Positions 52,432-62,415 of a stretch of 64,000 nucleotides of DNA are shown one piece after another (within the stretch, counting starts at the first letter, position 1; each line of letters starts with the position of its first letter). Under the pieces are notes generated by a model. The model had not been told where the DNA came from. It ran no database searches and saw only the letters and a program-made list of their open reading frames with translations. A program made the translations under genes and the position numbers. The stretch comes from Subsaximicrobium wynnwilliamsii (lineage in GTDB: Bacteria; Bacteroidota; Bacteroidia; Flavobacteriales; Flavobacteriaceae). The stretch is from contig NZ_VORM01000004.1 of assembly GCF_007997225.1 (NCBI RefSeq), positions 62,001 through 126,000 of the forward strand, read 5' to 3'.

Positions 52432-52737
52432 ATGAAATTAGTAATCGTAACCGCAGTCGAAGAATTTCAGAAAGACGTATTGAAACTCTTCAAAAAGGCC
52501 AATATTGAAAGCTTCAGCAGTTCAGATATTGATGGTCATAAAAATGGATCTTCAATATTGATGGCATCGAGTTGGTTTTCTGGCGAAAAAGCAGGCAATG
52601 AATCGCGTCTGTTTTTTTCGTTTACTGAAGATCAATACATTGATGATTTATTCCAATTGATAGAAGTATTTAATTCTAATCTAGAAACGAGCAACCCCAT
52701 AAAAGCAGTGGTGGTTCCTATTGAAAAATTCATATAA
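52432..52737 (+). CDS. Small PII-like protein of unknown function
   Basis: A 101-residue soluble protein whose pattern of strand, helix, strand (MKLVIVTAVEEF ... LFFSFTEDQYIDDLFQLIEVF ... IKAVVVPIEKFI) fits a ferredoxin-like fold of the PII type. Similar small proteins follow RND pumps in other bacteria (for example DUF3240 beside cus genes). It is in the RND operon, so a sensory role for pump activity is possible. No binding residues can be named. Confidence 0.6.
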   Translation: MKLVIVTAVEEFQKDVLKLFKKANIESFSSSDIDGHKNGSSILMASSWFSGEKAGNESRLFFSFTEDQYIDDLFQLIEVFNSNLETSNPIKAVVVPIEKFI

Positions 52738-52755
52738 ACTTAAAAATCAAAACAA

Positions 52756-52965
52756 ATGTTAAACACCTATTTTAGAGTTATTGTAGGCACAATGGTATTA
52801 TTGAGTGTTGTCCTAACCGTTTATGTCAACCCAAACTGGATATGGCTTACAGTATTTATTGGCGTTAATTTAATCCAATCGGCATTTACCAAATGGTGTT
52901 TGCTTGAAAGCATTCTATTGAAATTAGGCATTAAAAAAGGCGGAAATAGTTGCTCGATTAACTAA
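52756..52965 (+). CDS. DUF2892 small membrane protein
   Basis: A 69-residue protein with two helices (VIVGTMVLLSVVLTVYV and IWLTVFIGVNLIQSAF) and a C-terminal cysteine (GGNSCSIN). DUF2892 is often fused to or next to rhodanese domains (YgaP type). Its presence at the end of the RND operon supports a link to sulfur handling. Confidence 0.85.
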   Translation: MLNTYFRVIVGTMVLLSVVLTVYVNPNWIWLTVFIGVNLIQSAFTKWCLLESILLKLGIKKGGNSCSIN

Positions 52966-53090
52966 TAGGGTTTTATCCTGTTCCTTTGAAACCGCATTTT
53001 AATTCAAGCCAAAAATAATTTCAATAGATACTCAATCATGCACAACAATCGCTACGAAAATAGTTTTATGTTTTTAGTATCTTCGCATGG

Positions 53091-53483
53091 ATGATGAGTA
53101 AATGGGTTGCCATATCGTATTCTTTATTGATTCTTGCACAAAGTGTCAACATCAACTTTGAAGACATTTCAAAATTCAAAGTCTTATTGAAACACGCCAA
53201 TTATCATGCAGAAGCCTATGGCCACTCATTTGTTGATTTTATGGCCGCACATTATGGTGAGGCTAGATATCAACATGCCAATACGCATGAAGATCACAAA
53301 GACTTACCGTTTAAAGACAATCAGCAGCTTCTAACGCAATTCAACACTTCTTTCACTTTAAATACAATTGATTACGTTATTCATCAGTCGTACTTTGTGA
53401 AAATTCCATTTAACTTCTTTTATAAGGATACCCATTCCCTATTTGAAAAACCTTCTGTTTTTCAACCACCTAAGCTCATCTAA
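53091..53483 (+). CDS. Histidine-rich small exported protein before the CusA-type pump
   Basis: A 130-residue protein with a hydrophobic start (WVAISYSLLILAQSVN) and nine histidines, most in KHANYHAEAYGHSF to NTHEDHKD, consistent with metal binding. It ends VFQPPKLI, much like the protein at 12925-13287 (SPPPRLA). A -7-like box TATCTTCG (53078-53085) lies only 5 bases before the ATG, so the message would be almost leaderless. No function is known. Confidence 0.6.
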   Translation: MMSKWVAISYSLLILAQSVNINFEDISKFKVLLKHANYHAEAYGHSFVDFMAAHYGEARYQHANTHEDHKDLPFKDNQQLLTQFNTSFTLNTIDYVIHQSYFVKIPFNFFYKDTHSLFEKPSVFQPPKLI

Positions 53484-53553
53484 TTCATTACTGATTATAA
53501 TCATTTTTTCATAAGCTGTTTCTTGCTAGCTTATCACGTTTTATATATGAATT

Positions 53554-56500
53554 ATGTTGAGAAAAATCATACAATTCAGTTTAAAGAATAAACTCATTAT
53601 TCTTCTGCTTATCGCATTTGTTGTTGGCTTCGGAATATATTCTTTAACCAGAATATCCATTGGTGCCGTTCCTGATATCACCAACAATCAAGTGCAGGTT
53701 ATCACGACATCCAGAAATTTGTCAACCCAAGATGTAGAGCAATTTATCACCTACCCTGTGGAATTGGAAATGGCAAACTTACCTGGTGTTAAAGAAATTC
53801 GTTCGGTTTCAAAATTCGGCCTTTCTGTTGTTACTATAGTTTTCGATGAAGATTTAGGCACCTATTTGCCGAGACAATTGATCGCTGAAAAAATAAAATC
53901 AGCTTCAGAGAAAATCCCAGAAGGTTTTGGCAGCCCCGAAATGGGGCCAATAACAACTGGTTTAGGTGAGATTTACCAATACATTTTAGATGTAAGACCA
54001 GGATTTGAAGACCGCTATACTGTTACAGAATTGCGCACTATCCAAGACTGGGTTGTAAAACGCCAACTCTCTGGTATTCCAGGAGTGGTTGAGGTAAATA
54101 CTTGGGGCGGATTTCTAAAACAATATGAAGTTGCCATCAATCCGCAGAAATTGAAAGCAATGAACATTGCTATTTTGGATATTTATACCGCGTTGCAGAA
54201 AAACAACAGCGTTGCTGGCGGTGGCTATATCGAAAAAACAAATAAAGCCTTTTTTATTCGAGGGGAAGGATTGATCTCGTCTCTTGAAGACATTGAAAAC
54301 ATCGTGGTTAAAAATGAAGGCTTACCAATTTACATAAAAGACATTGCAAACGTAGGCTTTGGCAGCGCAACACGTTTTGGGGCTATCACAGGAAATGGGC
54401 AAGGCGAAAAAGTCCTCGGCCAAGTGATGATGCTTAAAGATGCGAATTCAAAGGAAGTTATTGACGCTGTTAAGGAGCGTGTCGCCACCATTCAAAGCGC
54501 TTTGCCAGAAGGTGTTTATATCAACGCGTTTTTGGAGCGAAGTGAGCTTATTGGTAAAACCACGTTCACAGTTGCCGAAAACTTGATATTAGGTTCGCTC
54601 ATCGTGATTTTTGTGGTGGTGGTGTTATTGGGAAATCTGCGTTCGGGCCTGGTCGTGGCATCGGTAATCCCGTTGAGTTTATTGTTTGCCATTTCAATGA
54701 TGAATATCTTCGAAATTGATGCCAACTTGATGAGTATGGGTGCTATCGATTTTGGAATCATTATAGATGGAGCTGTGATTATTGTCGAATTCATTGCCTT
54801 TCAGATTACCGCACAAGTGACAAAAATAAAATCCCTATCCAAGGAAGACAGGCAAGAAAAGGTCGACGCCATTACCCTTAACAGTGCGTCCACAATGATG
54901 AACTCTGCCATTTTCGGGCAATTGATCATCCTCATTGTTTTTATACCCATTTTATCATTGAGTGGCGTTGAAGGAAAGATGTTCAGACCCATGGCGCTAA
55001 CCTTCAGTTTTGCACTTATTGGTGCTATGTTATTTTGTTTGACCTATGTTCCTGTTATTTCTTCTCTGGTTTTAAAACCCAGCAAACAAGGGGATAAGAA
55101 CATTTCAGTACGCTTAATGAAATTCTTGAATAAGGGCTACAAACCAATCATAAACTGGGCGTTGGGCAATAAAAAAACAGTGATTTCACTATCCATACTT
55201 TTATTGGCAACAAGCTTCTGGATTTTTAGTAGAATGGGCGGCGAATTCGTGCCTACCTTAGATGAAGGTGTTTTTGTAATTCAACCCATTTTAAAAACAG
55301 GAACGTCATTGAGCAAAACCATTGAAATTACTACAAAAATTGAACGAGTCCTTTTGGATAAGTTTCCAGAAGTGGATCAAGTGGTAAGTAGAATTGGTGC
55401 AGCAGAAGTGCCAACAGATCCAATGTCTATGGAAGAAAGTGATGTCATTATCAAATTAAAACCAAAAAAAGAATGGACTTCTGCCGAGAGCAAAAATGAG
55501 CTGGCCGCTAAATTTAAAGAGGCATTAACGGTTATTCCCGGTATGGAAGTCGAGTTCACACAGCCCATTGAAATGCGTTTCAACGAATTAATTACTGGTG
55601 TTAGAGCTGATGTTGCCATCAAAATATTTGGTCAAGATCTATCCGTTTTGGCGTCCAAGGCAGACGAAATAAAGAATTTGATTGAACATGTGGAAGGCGC
55701 GGCAGATATTAGTGTTGAAAAAGTAGAAGGCTTGCCTCAAATGAGTGTGACCTACAACCGAAGTAAAATTGCCCGCTACGGTTTAAACATTGCCGATTTG
55801 AACCAAGTCATTTCAATGGGGTTTGCAGGCGGCACTGTTGGAAGCATTTTTGAAGGCGAAAAACGCTTTGATTTGGTTATCCGGTTGGATGAAGCACATC
55901 GCAAAAACCTTGAAAGTCTTCAAAATTTATACATCGACACCCCTAATGGAACTAAAATACCCATGAGTGAATTGGCTGAAATCAAATACACCACAGCACC
56001 TGCCAAGATTTCAAGAGATGACACTAAAAGGCGTATTGTAGTTGGTATAAATGTGCGTAACAGGGATTTGCAATCGGTTGTTGATGATGTGCAAGCCATT
56101 ATTGAAAGTAAGGTCAAATTACCTACAGGATATACTATTTCCTATGGCGGGCAGTTTGAAAATCTTCAAAGTGCAAAAGCCCGTTTATTGGTTGCAGTGC
56201 CCGTTGCATTGGTGCTTATTTTTATCTTACTCTATTTTGCTTTCGGATCTGTTAAAGAAGCACTTATGGTTTACTCCGCAATACCTTTGTCTGCGGTTGG
56301 AGGCATCTTATTGTTATGGTTGAGGGATTTACCATTTAGCATTTCAGCAGGTGTTGGTTTTATTGCGCTTTTTGGCATTGCCGTGTTAAATGGCATCGTT
56401 TTGATTGAACATTTTAAAGAACTCAAAGAACGAGGTTTTGCCAATATTGAAGAACGTATCAAAAAAGGAACTTCAGAGCGTTTGCGCCCGGTAATACTAA

Positions 56501-57867
56501 CGGCGGCGGCGGCGGCTCTGGGCTTTTTGCCTATGGCCATTTCCACCAGCGCAGGAGCTGAGGTGCAACGCCCATTGGCAACAGTGGTTATAGGCGGCTT
56601 GGTAACTGCGACGATTCTCACTTTGGTTGTGTTACCAGTGTTATATGCCTGGTTTGAAGAAAAAGCAGCATTGAAAATGAACAAAAAAGGAATGGTCTCA
56701 ATAGCACTCATCCTGCTTTCATTTACAATGAGCGCGCAAGGCAAAGCTTTAACGGTTGATGAAGCCTTACAATTAGCAATAAAGAACAACGCCGGTTTAA
56801 AAGCGTCGTCTTTAAAAATTGATGAATCAAATGCCTTGATAGGAAGCGCCTTCAGTTTTGATAAAACGGCCGTGTATTATAGTTATGATGAAAACAACCT
56901 AGCTATCAACGGAGAACCTTTAAATGTCTTTGGCATTTCACAAGACTTTAAATTTCCAACGGTTTATTTTGCTGAAAAAAATGTAAACAAGGCCCAAACC
57001 AAGATGCAGCAATCCAATTACGATATAGGATTGCAGACTTTAAAACGAGATGTATTTTTAGCGTATTACGATTTAAGCTATGCCAAAAACAAGGCAAGAA
57101 GTTTTCAATATCTAGATAGCCTCTATCAAAATTTTGCGAAAGCGGCAGAACGACGCTTTGAATTGGGCGAAACCAATTATTTGGAAATGATTACCGCCAA
57201 ATCAAAGCAAAAACAGTTACACACACTTTACAAACAGGCAGAGCAGGAGATTATCCTGATTAGAGAACAATTGAAAAAAGTAGTGCAAATTGATCGTGTG
57301 GCAGTCATTGAGGAGCCTCTTAAAAAATTGGAATTAGAAGCTATTTCAACCGAAGCAAACGTCGGGCTATTATACTTTGAAGATTCTAAAAATTACTATG
57401 AGACCTTGTATCGCAAAGAGAGACAAAACCTCCTTCCAGATTTAAGTGTGGAATATTTTCAAGGTTCGAATAGTGATTTAAACGCCACGATCAAAGGCTA
57501 TCTATTTGGTTTGAAAATCCCTTTGTTCTTTAGTGGCAATACCTCAAAAATAAAAGCTTCAAAAATTGCTCAAGACATCGTTGAAGAGCAACAGCAAGAT
57601 TACAAAGTCCAATTAAATGCTAAGTACAACACATTACTGGCAAAACTTCAGCAGTATAACGAAGCTATTAGTTATTATGAAATCCAGGGGAAAGCGCTTT
57701 CCGAAGAAATCATAAAAACTGCCGAACGTAGTTACAAAGAAGGAGAAATCGACTTTTTTCAATACATCCAAAGTATGGAAACCGCAACCGATATTGAATT
57801 AACATATCTCGAAAACCTCAACAAGTACAATCAAACCGTGATCGCAATCAATTACCTAACCCTATAA
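53554..57867 (+). CDS. CzcA/CusA-type RND pump fused to a TolC domain
   Basis: A 1437-residue protein. Residues 1 to about 1035 are a heavy-metal RND pump with helix 4 sequence AIDFGIIIDGAVIIVE. From Met1042 a second unit begins: MNKKGMVSIALILLSFTMSAQ reads as a signal peptide, and the following 370 residues form a TolC-type outer-membrane channel (LTVDEALQLAIKNN). So inner-membrane pump and outer-membrane channel share one frame. Either the signal peptide is processed or an internal start at 56677 produces free TolC. The CusB-type adaptor gene follows. Confidence 0.88.
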   Translation: MLRKIIQFSLKNKLIILLLIAFVVGFGIYSLTRISIGAVPDITNNQVQVITTSRNLSTQDVEQFITYPVELEMANLPGVKEIRSVSKFGLSVVTIVFDEDLGTYLPRQLIAEKIKSASEKIPEGFGSPEMGPITTGLGEIYQYILDVRPGFEDRYTVTELRTIQDWVVKRQLSGIPGVVEVNTWGGFLKQYEVAINPQKLKAMNIAILDIYTALQKNNSVAGGGYIEKTNKAFFIRGEGLISSLEDIENIVVKNEGLPIYIKDIANVGFGSATRFGAITGNGQGEKVLGQVMMLKDANSKEVIDAVKERVATIQSALPEGVYINAFLERSELIGKTTFTVAENLILGSLIVIFVVVVLLGNLRSGLVVASVIPLSLLFAISMMNIFEIDANLMSMGAIDFGIIIDGAVIIVEFIAFQITAQVTKIKSLSKEDRQEKVDAITLNSASTMMNSAIFGQLIILIVFIPILSLSGVEGKMFRPMALTFSFALIGAMLFCLTYVPVISSLVLKPSKQGDKNISVRLMKFLNKGYKPIINWALGNKKTVISLSILLLATSFWIFSRMGGEFVPTLDEGVFVIQPILKTGTSLSKTIEITTKIERVLLDKFPEVDQVVSRIGAAEVPTDPMSMEESDVIIKLKPKKEWTSAESKNELAAKFKEALTVIPGMEVEFTQPIEMRFNELITGVRADVAIKIFGQDLSVLASKADEIKNLIEHVEGAADISVEKVEGLPQMSVTYNRSKIARYGLNIADLNQVISMGFAGGTVGSIFEGEKRFDLVIRLDEAHRKNLESLQNLYIDTPNGTKIPMSELAEIKYTTAPAKISRDDTKRRIVVGINVRNRDLQSVVDDVQAIIESKVKLPTGYTISYGGQFENLQSAKARLLVAVPVALVLIFILLYFAFGSVKEALMVYSAIPLSAVGGILLLWLRDLPFSISAGVGFIALFGIAVLNGIVLIEHFKELKERGFANIEERIKKGTSERLRPVILTAAAAALGFLPMAISTSAGAEVQRPLATVVIGGLVTATILTLVVLPVLYAWFEEKAALKMNKKGMVSIALILLSFTMSAQGKALTVDEALQLAIKNNAGLKASSLKIDESNALIGSAFSFDKTAVYYSYDENNLAINGEPLNVFGISQDFKFPTVYFAEKNVNKAQTKMQQSNYDIGLQTLKRDVFLAYYDLSYAKNKARSFQYLDSLYQNFAKAAERRFELGETNYLEMITAKSKQKQLHTLYKQAEQEIILIREQLKKVVQIDRVAVIEEPLKKLELEAISTEANVGLLYFEDSKNYYETLYRKERQNLLPDLSVEYFQGSNSDLNATIKGYLFGLKIPLFFSGNTSKIKASKIAQDIVEEQQQDYKVQLNAKYNTLLAKLQQYNEAISYYEIQGKALSEEIIKTAERSYKEGEIDFFQYIQSMETATDIELTYLENLNKYNQTVIAINYLTL

Positions 57868-57878
57868 ACGCAACAACA

Positions 57879-59003
57879 ATGAAACCTATATATACCATAC
57901 TATTTTCGCTTATTTTAGTGGCTTGCGAAAATTCAGAAAAAAAAAGCGATACACCAGAGGCAGTAGAACTTGACAGCAACGAAATTGCGGTAAGCACATC
58001 ACAATTTGAGGGCGAGCAAATGCAATTGGGAAAATTGACGCCACATGCATTCAATCAACTAGTAAGGGCCAACGGTATGATTGATGTGCCACCGCAAAAT
58101 AAAGCAATCATTAGTACTTTTATGGGTGGGTATATTACCAAAACCCCCTTGTTGGTAGGTGATAAAGTGAATAAAGGTCAACTGTTGGTAACGCTCGAAA
58201 ATACTGAGTTTGTTGAAATACAACAACAGTATCTGGAAGTGGCAGAGCAATTGAATTACCTAAAATCTGAATACGAAAGGCAACAGACACTTTTTGATGA
58301 AAACATAACATCGCAAAAAAACTTTTTGAAGGCAGAAAGCTCTTACAAAAGTAGCTTGGCTCAATACAATGGCTTGCAAAAAAAGTTGAATATGATGAAT
58401 ATCAATCCGTCGTCTGTGGAGCAAGGTCAAATTACCTCAAAAATTAGTTTGTATGCCACAATTGAAGGTTTTATAACTAAAGTGAATGTGAATAATGGCA
58501 CCTATGTATCTCCTGCCGATGTTATTTTAGAAATTGTTGATACAGCGCATATCCATTTAGAATTATCTGTTTTTGAGAAAGACATTCTGAATATTAAAAA
58601 GGAACAAAAAATAACATTTAAAATCCCTGAAGCCTCCAACAAAACCTTTGATGCCAAAGTCCATTTGGTTGGCACTACCGTAGATGGAACCAATAGAACC
58701 GTAAAAGTACACGGTCATATTGAAGACGAAAAACGAGCCAATTTTATTGTAGGTATGTTTATTGAAGCAGAAATCATCACAGATTCAAAAAGCAGTTTGG
58801 CCTTACCTAAAGATGCCGTAGTAGAAGTTGACGGCAATCATTTTGTCTTGGTATTGAACCAAAAAACAGAAAATTATCTTTTTGATAAAGTGAAATTGGA
58901 GCTAGGACAACAAACTGAAGACTTTGTTGAAGTCCTAAATACTTCAGATATAAAAGATAAAGACGTTTTAGTTAAAGGTGCATTTATGGCAATGGCTGAA
59001 TAA
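57879..59003 (+). CDS. CusB/CzcB-type periplasmic adaptor
   Basis: A 374-residue membrane-fusion lipoprotein (LILVACENS). It has lipoyl strands (LLVGDKVNKGQLLVTLEN), a coiled coil and the return strand ATIEGFITKVNVNNG. It is 11 bp after the fused pump gene and should complete a heavy-metal efflux system. No metal-binding N-terminal histidines stand out. Confidence 0.9.
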   Translation: MKPIYTILFSLILVACENSEKKSDTPEAVELDSNEIAVSTSQFEGEQMQLGKLTPHAFNQLVRANGMIDVPPQNKAIISTFMGGYITKTPLLVGDKVNKGQLLVTLENTEFVEIQQQYLEVAEQLNYLKSEYERQQTLFDENITSQKNFLKAESSYKSSLAQYNGLQKKLNMMNINPSSVEQGQITSKISLYATIEGFITKVNVNNGTYVSPADVILEIVDTAHIHLELSVFEKDILNIKKEQKITFKIPEASNKTFDAKVHLVGTTVDGTNRTVKVHGHIEDEKRANFIVGMFIEAEIITDSKSSLALPKDAVVEVDGNHFVLVLNQKTENYLFDKVKLELGQQTEDFVEVLNTSDIKDKDVLVKGAFMAMAE

Positions 59004-59178
59004 AATCTAGTTGGTCCTTTTTTTAGGCTATCCCAAAAAAAATCTACACTACCAGTATAACCAGCGGGGAACCTTTGACTTGAACATCTATTAGGACCAG
59101 TAATGCCAATGAAAGTGGGCACTAAAGTTTCAAGCAGGCCACCATTTGTTTTAGTAGCTTTAGGGGTTGCCTGTGACT

Positions 59179-60057
59179 TTATTCAAAAAGGTCTGACGAC
59201 AAATAGCGATCCCCACGATCACAAATGATACTTACTATAACCCCGCTCTCTAGTTCGTTCGCCAGTTTTAAAGCTGCTGTGGTGGCTCCTCCACTACTCA
59301 TTCCTGCAAAGATGCCTTCTTCCTTCGCCAATCTTTTGGTCATTGCCACGGCTTCGTCTTCGCTTACTTCGATGGTTCTATCTACTTTGCTGGCATTAAA
59401 TATTTTCGGCAAATATGCTTCTGCCCATTTTCTTATCCCAGGTATGCTAGACCCATCAGTAGGCTGCACACCTACAATTTGAATGTTTTTATTCTGCTCC
59501 TTTAAAAAACTAGAGGTGCCCATAATGGTTCCCGTGGTGCCCATAGAGGAAACAAAGTGTGTCACCTCTCCATTGGTATCTCGCCAAACTTCTGGACCTG
59601 TGGTTTTATAATGCGCTTTCCAGTTGTTCTCATTTGCAAATTGATCAAACGTGTAGTATCCTTCATTTTCAACTTTTTCGATGACGTAATCCCGAGCACC
59701 TTCTATGCCGTCGGGATGCAAAGTCACTTTCGCGCCGTAGGCCTTCATGGTTTGCACACGCTCTTTTGTGGCATTGACGGGCATGACCAGCTCTATCTCC
59801 AATTTAAATATCCCAGCGATCATTGCCAGTGCGATACCAGTGTTTCCGCTAGTAGCCTCTATGAGTTTGGATGTTTTATCAATTTGCCCAGTATCCAGTG
59901 CCGTTTTAATCATATTATATGCCGCCCTGTCTTTCACACTTCCTCCCGGATTGTTTCCCTCGAGTTTAAAATACAAGCTCACATTTGGGTTTGTATTCAA
60001 TACCATCGATTTTACCAAAGGCGTATTTCCTATTAGATCAATTATCGTTTTGTTCAT
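59179..60057 (-). CDS. cysM: Cysteine synthase B
   Basis: A 292-residue PLP enzyme making cysteine from O-acetylserine. The PLP lysine is in NNPGGSVKDRAAYN, the phosphate loop is ATSGNTGIA, and the active-site GMSSGGATT is present. Its start overlaps the cysE stop by 20 bases. Confidence 0.92.
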   Translation of the reverse strand: MNKTIIDLIGNTPLVKSMVLNTNPNVSLYFKLEGNNPGGSVKDRAAYNMIKTALDTGQIDKTSKLIEATSGNTGIALAMIAGIFKLEIELVMPVNATKERVQTMKAYGAKVTLHPDGIEGARDYVIEKVENEGYYTFDQFANENNWKAHYKTTGPEVWRDTNGEVTHFVSSMGTTGTIMGTSSFLKEQNKNIQIVGVQPTDGSSIPGIRKWAEAYLPKIFNASKVDRTIEVSEDEAVAMTKRLAKEEGIFAGMSSGGATTAALKLANELESGVIVSIICDRGDRYLSSDLFE

Positions 60058-60850
60058 CGGACTTGTGCGATTTTGTAATGATTTGAGTATCTTGAGTGTG
60101 CAAGACTATGGAGTTTTTTGCAACAGATTCGGTCAACCAAGTGTTCCCTCCTATCACGCTGTATGCTCCTATAATGGTATCTCCGCCTAAAATAGAGGCA
60201 TTTGCATAAATGACCACATTTTTTTGTATGGTGGGGTGTCTTTTTATATTCTGAAGTTGCTTTTTGACCTTTAAGGCGCCTAAAGTAACCCCTTGATAGA
60301 TTTTGACATTGTCATGTATTTCTGCTGTTTCGCCAATAACCACACCTGTTCCATGATCAATAAAAAAAGAACTCCCAATTTGGGCTCCCGGATGAATATC
60401 GATGCCGGTGAGCTGGTGTGCATATTCTGTCATTAATCGCGGGATGAGCGGTAATCCCAAGACAAAAAACTCTCTTGCCATTCTGTAGATGGCAATGGCA
60501 AAAAACCCCGGATAGGCCAAATAAACTTCCTCAATAGATCGGGCTGCAGGGTCATTGTTGTAAATGGCCATGGCATCCTTTTTCAAACTGCCAAATAAAT
60601 CTGGGATGATTTGAGTAAAGTCTTCCCACCTTTTGCAAGGAGCGCCCTTAATTTCTGGACAGGCCAGGTCTCTAATCTTAAGAAACAAAGCCTCAAGTTC
60701 AACAAGTGCTTTCTCAGCGTCTGTGCCTCGGTCAAATAATACATTAAATAGCAAGGTCGTAAACCGCTGAGATTCTTGCTTTAAGGTGACAGACACATTA
60801 ATTTCTTGTTTTTGCTGGGTTATAGCCTGTATCAATGTTGATTGATCCAT
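60038..60850 (-). CDS. cysE: Serine O-acetyltransferase (EpsC type)
   Basis: A 270-residue acetyltransferase with a helical N-terminal domain and a left-handed beta-helix (IDIHPGAQIGSSFFIDHGTG, VVIGETAEIHDNVKIYQGVT). It supplies O-acetylserine for cysM. I start at ATG 60850 rather than the TTG five codons upstream. A -7-like box TAAGTTTTG (complement of 60883-60891) lies upstream. Confidence 0.9.
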   Translation of the reverse strand: MDQSTLIQAITQQKQEINVSVTLKQESQRFTTLLFNVLFDRGTDAEKALVELEALFLKIRDLACPEIKGAPCKRWEDFTQIIPDLFGSLKKDAMAIYNNDPAARSIEEVYLAYPGFFAIAIYRMAREFFVLGLPLIPRLMTEYAHQLTGIDIHPGAQIGSSFFIDHGTGVVIGETAEIHDNVKIYQGVTLGALKVKKQLQNIKRHPTIQKNVVIYANASILGGDTIIGAYSVIGGNTWLTESVAKNSIVLHTQDTQIITKSHKSDEQNDN

Positions 60851-60891
60851 AAGTTGTTTTTTCAAAGAGACGTATTTTTTAGCAAAACTTA

Positions 60892-61376
60892 ATAAAAAAG
60901 TCTGTGAAAACGTATTTATTTTGGTTCTTTTTAAATTGATCTCCTGGATGAGGGTTTTATGTGTGTTTCATGTTTCAGGTATTTTACTTTAGGGAAATTA
61001 AAGTGCTCATCGTTTTTGTGAGATTCGTATGGTTTCATTGAAGTCTTGCATACCATAGCGGCATCACGATTAACCTTTGCTGTTGCTTATGTCTTTTCAA
61101 GTTTTGAATTGCTGCGCACTTATAAAAAGCGAAACGCAAGGTATTATATAAGCTTTCAACTTCTGGATTTTGGTGTTTTGCTTTCAGAATAAAAAATGGT
61201 AGTCAATGGCGAGGAAGCCAAAGGAATAAGTCAAATTTTCGCTTATTTACGATAATAGGGCAACAGAAAACCATGTTTATTAACCGGTATGGACTTCAAT
61301 TGTTATGGTATCAATCATCGCGATATAGGCAATAGAATACGGTTAGGCAAGGCTTTTTCGATGCAGCTGTGGTTAA
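60892..61376. other. Spacer, nothing recognised
   Basis: Between cysE (minus) and the 3' end of the LysR gene (minus). Only short frames are present and none has a recognisable motif. No terminator was seen for the LysR gene. Confidence 0.45.
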
Positions 61377-62300
61377 TTAAATGGTATCAACCCAGGCAAA
61401 TTTCTCGTCAATCACTCTTTCCTTTTCCTTATTTAGATATTCAAGATAAGCCACTGCCGGTGGGGATAGTTTTTTTGATTTTAGCCAAATCAAATTCCAA
61501 GCCGTAACAATAGGAAGTCCCTTAACCGTCAAAATTTGCAATTCTTTATTTCTCAACTCATTTCTAATGCCAATGAGTGGCATGATTGAGCATCCCAAAC
61601 CAGAAAGCACCGCTTGCTTTACAGCTTCATTGGAGGTTAATTCAATTGTTTTTCGCACCGAGAAATTGTTGTTCGCAATAAATGTTTCCATTGCATTTCG
61701 CGTCGCAGAGCCCTGCTCACGATAAATTAGAGGCAGTTCTTCAAAAATCTTTTTTCTAGACATACCCTTTCTGATTTCCAAGTTGTTACTGGCAATAAAG
61801 TAGAGTTTATTCTGCATCAGGGTAATTTTATTCACTTTTAATTTTTTTGGCAAGACCGACACCAATGCAAAATCGACGGTATTCAATTCCAAACTTTCCA
61901 CAACCCGTGTTTTATTGGTCACGTCCATAATCAAATCAACCCCTTCATTTTGCTTCATAAAACCAGATAAAAAATAAGGCATGACGTATTTTCCAGTGGA
62001 AACGGTGGAGATTTTTAGCCTCCCCGAAAGTTGCCCTTTATAGGCAAGCGTTTTATAATTAATGGCATGTACTTCATTCAGGATTTTTTCTGCAGCAGTG
62101 GCGATTTCCAATCCGAAGTCTGTTACATACAGTTGTCTTCCCACCACCTCCGTAAGTGGAATAGGGAACTGATCCTGAAAATTTTTGAGCTGTATAGAAA
62201 CGGCTGGCTGAGTTAAATGCAAGGTTTCCGCAGCCTTTGTAATACTCTTTAGTTCAGCTATTTTCAGGAATATATGAAGTTGATGAAGCGTGTAGTTCAT
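61377..62300 (-). CDS. LysR-family regulator next to the DAB operon
   Basis: A 307-residue LysR-type regulator. The N-terminal helix-turn-helix reads LHIFLKIAELKSITKAAETL and LTQPAVSIQLKNFQ. The C-terminal part is the periplasmic-binding-like effector domain. It is divergent from the DabB-type operon, as are the LysR (CbbR-like) genes beside DAB systems, so it probably controls carbon transport. Confidence 0.87.
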   Translation of the reverse strand: MNYTLHQLHIFLKIAELKSITKAAETLHLTQPAVSIQLKNFQDQFPIPLTEVVGRQLYVTDFGLEIATAAEKILNEVHAINYKTLAYKGQLSGRLKISTVSTGKYVMPYFLSGFMKQNEGVDLIMDVTNKTRVVESLELNTVDFALVSVLPKKLKVNKITLMQNKLYFIASNNLEIRKGMSRKKIFEELPLIYREQGSATRNAMETFIANNNFSVRKTIELTSNEAVKQAVLSGLGCSIMPLIGIRNELRNKELQILTVKGLPIVTAWNLIWLKSKKLSPPAVAYLEYLNKEKERVIDEKFAWVDTI

Positions 62301-62415
62301 AAATATTTTTTATACATGACATTACAAATATAAATAAAAATAAATGAATTATATATATAATCTTTGTGCCGGTGAATACATACAATATCTAATAATTTTA
62401 AAAAATTCAATTAAA

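Noticed and set aside
56271-56789. 172-codon open frame antisense to the CzcA-TolC fusion
   Set aside because: Complement of conserved pump and linker sequence; no ribosome site or motif.
59557-60036. 159-codon open frame antisense to cysM
   Set aside because: Fully covered by a clear cysteine synthase gene on the other strand.
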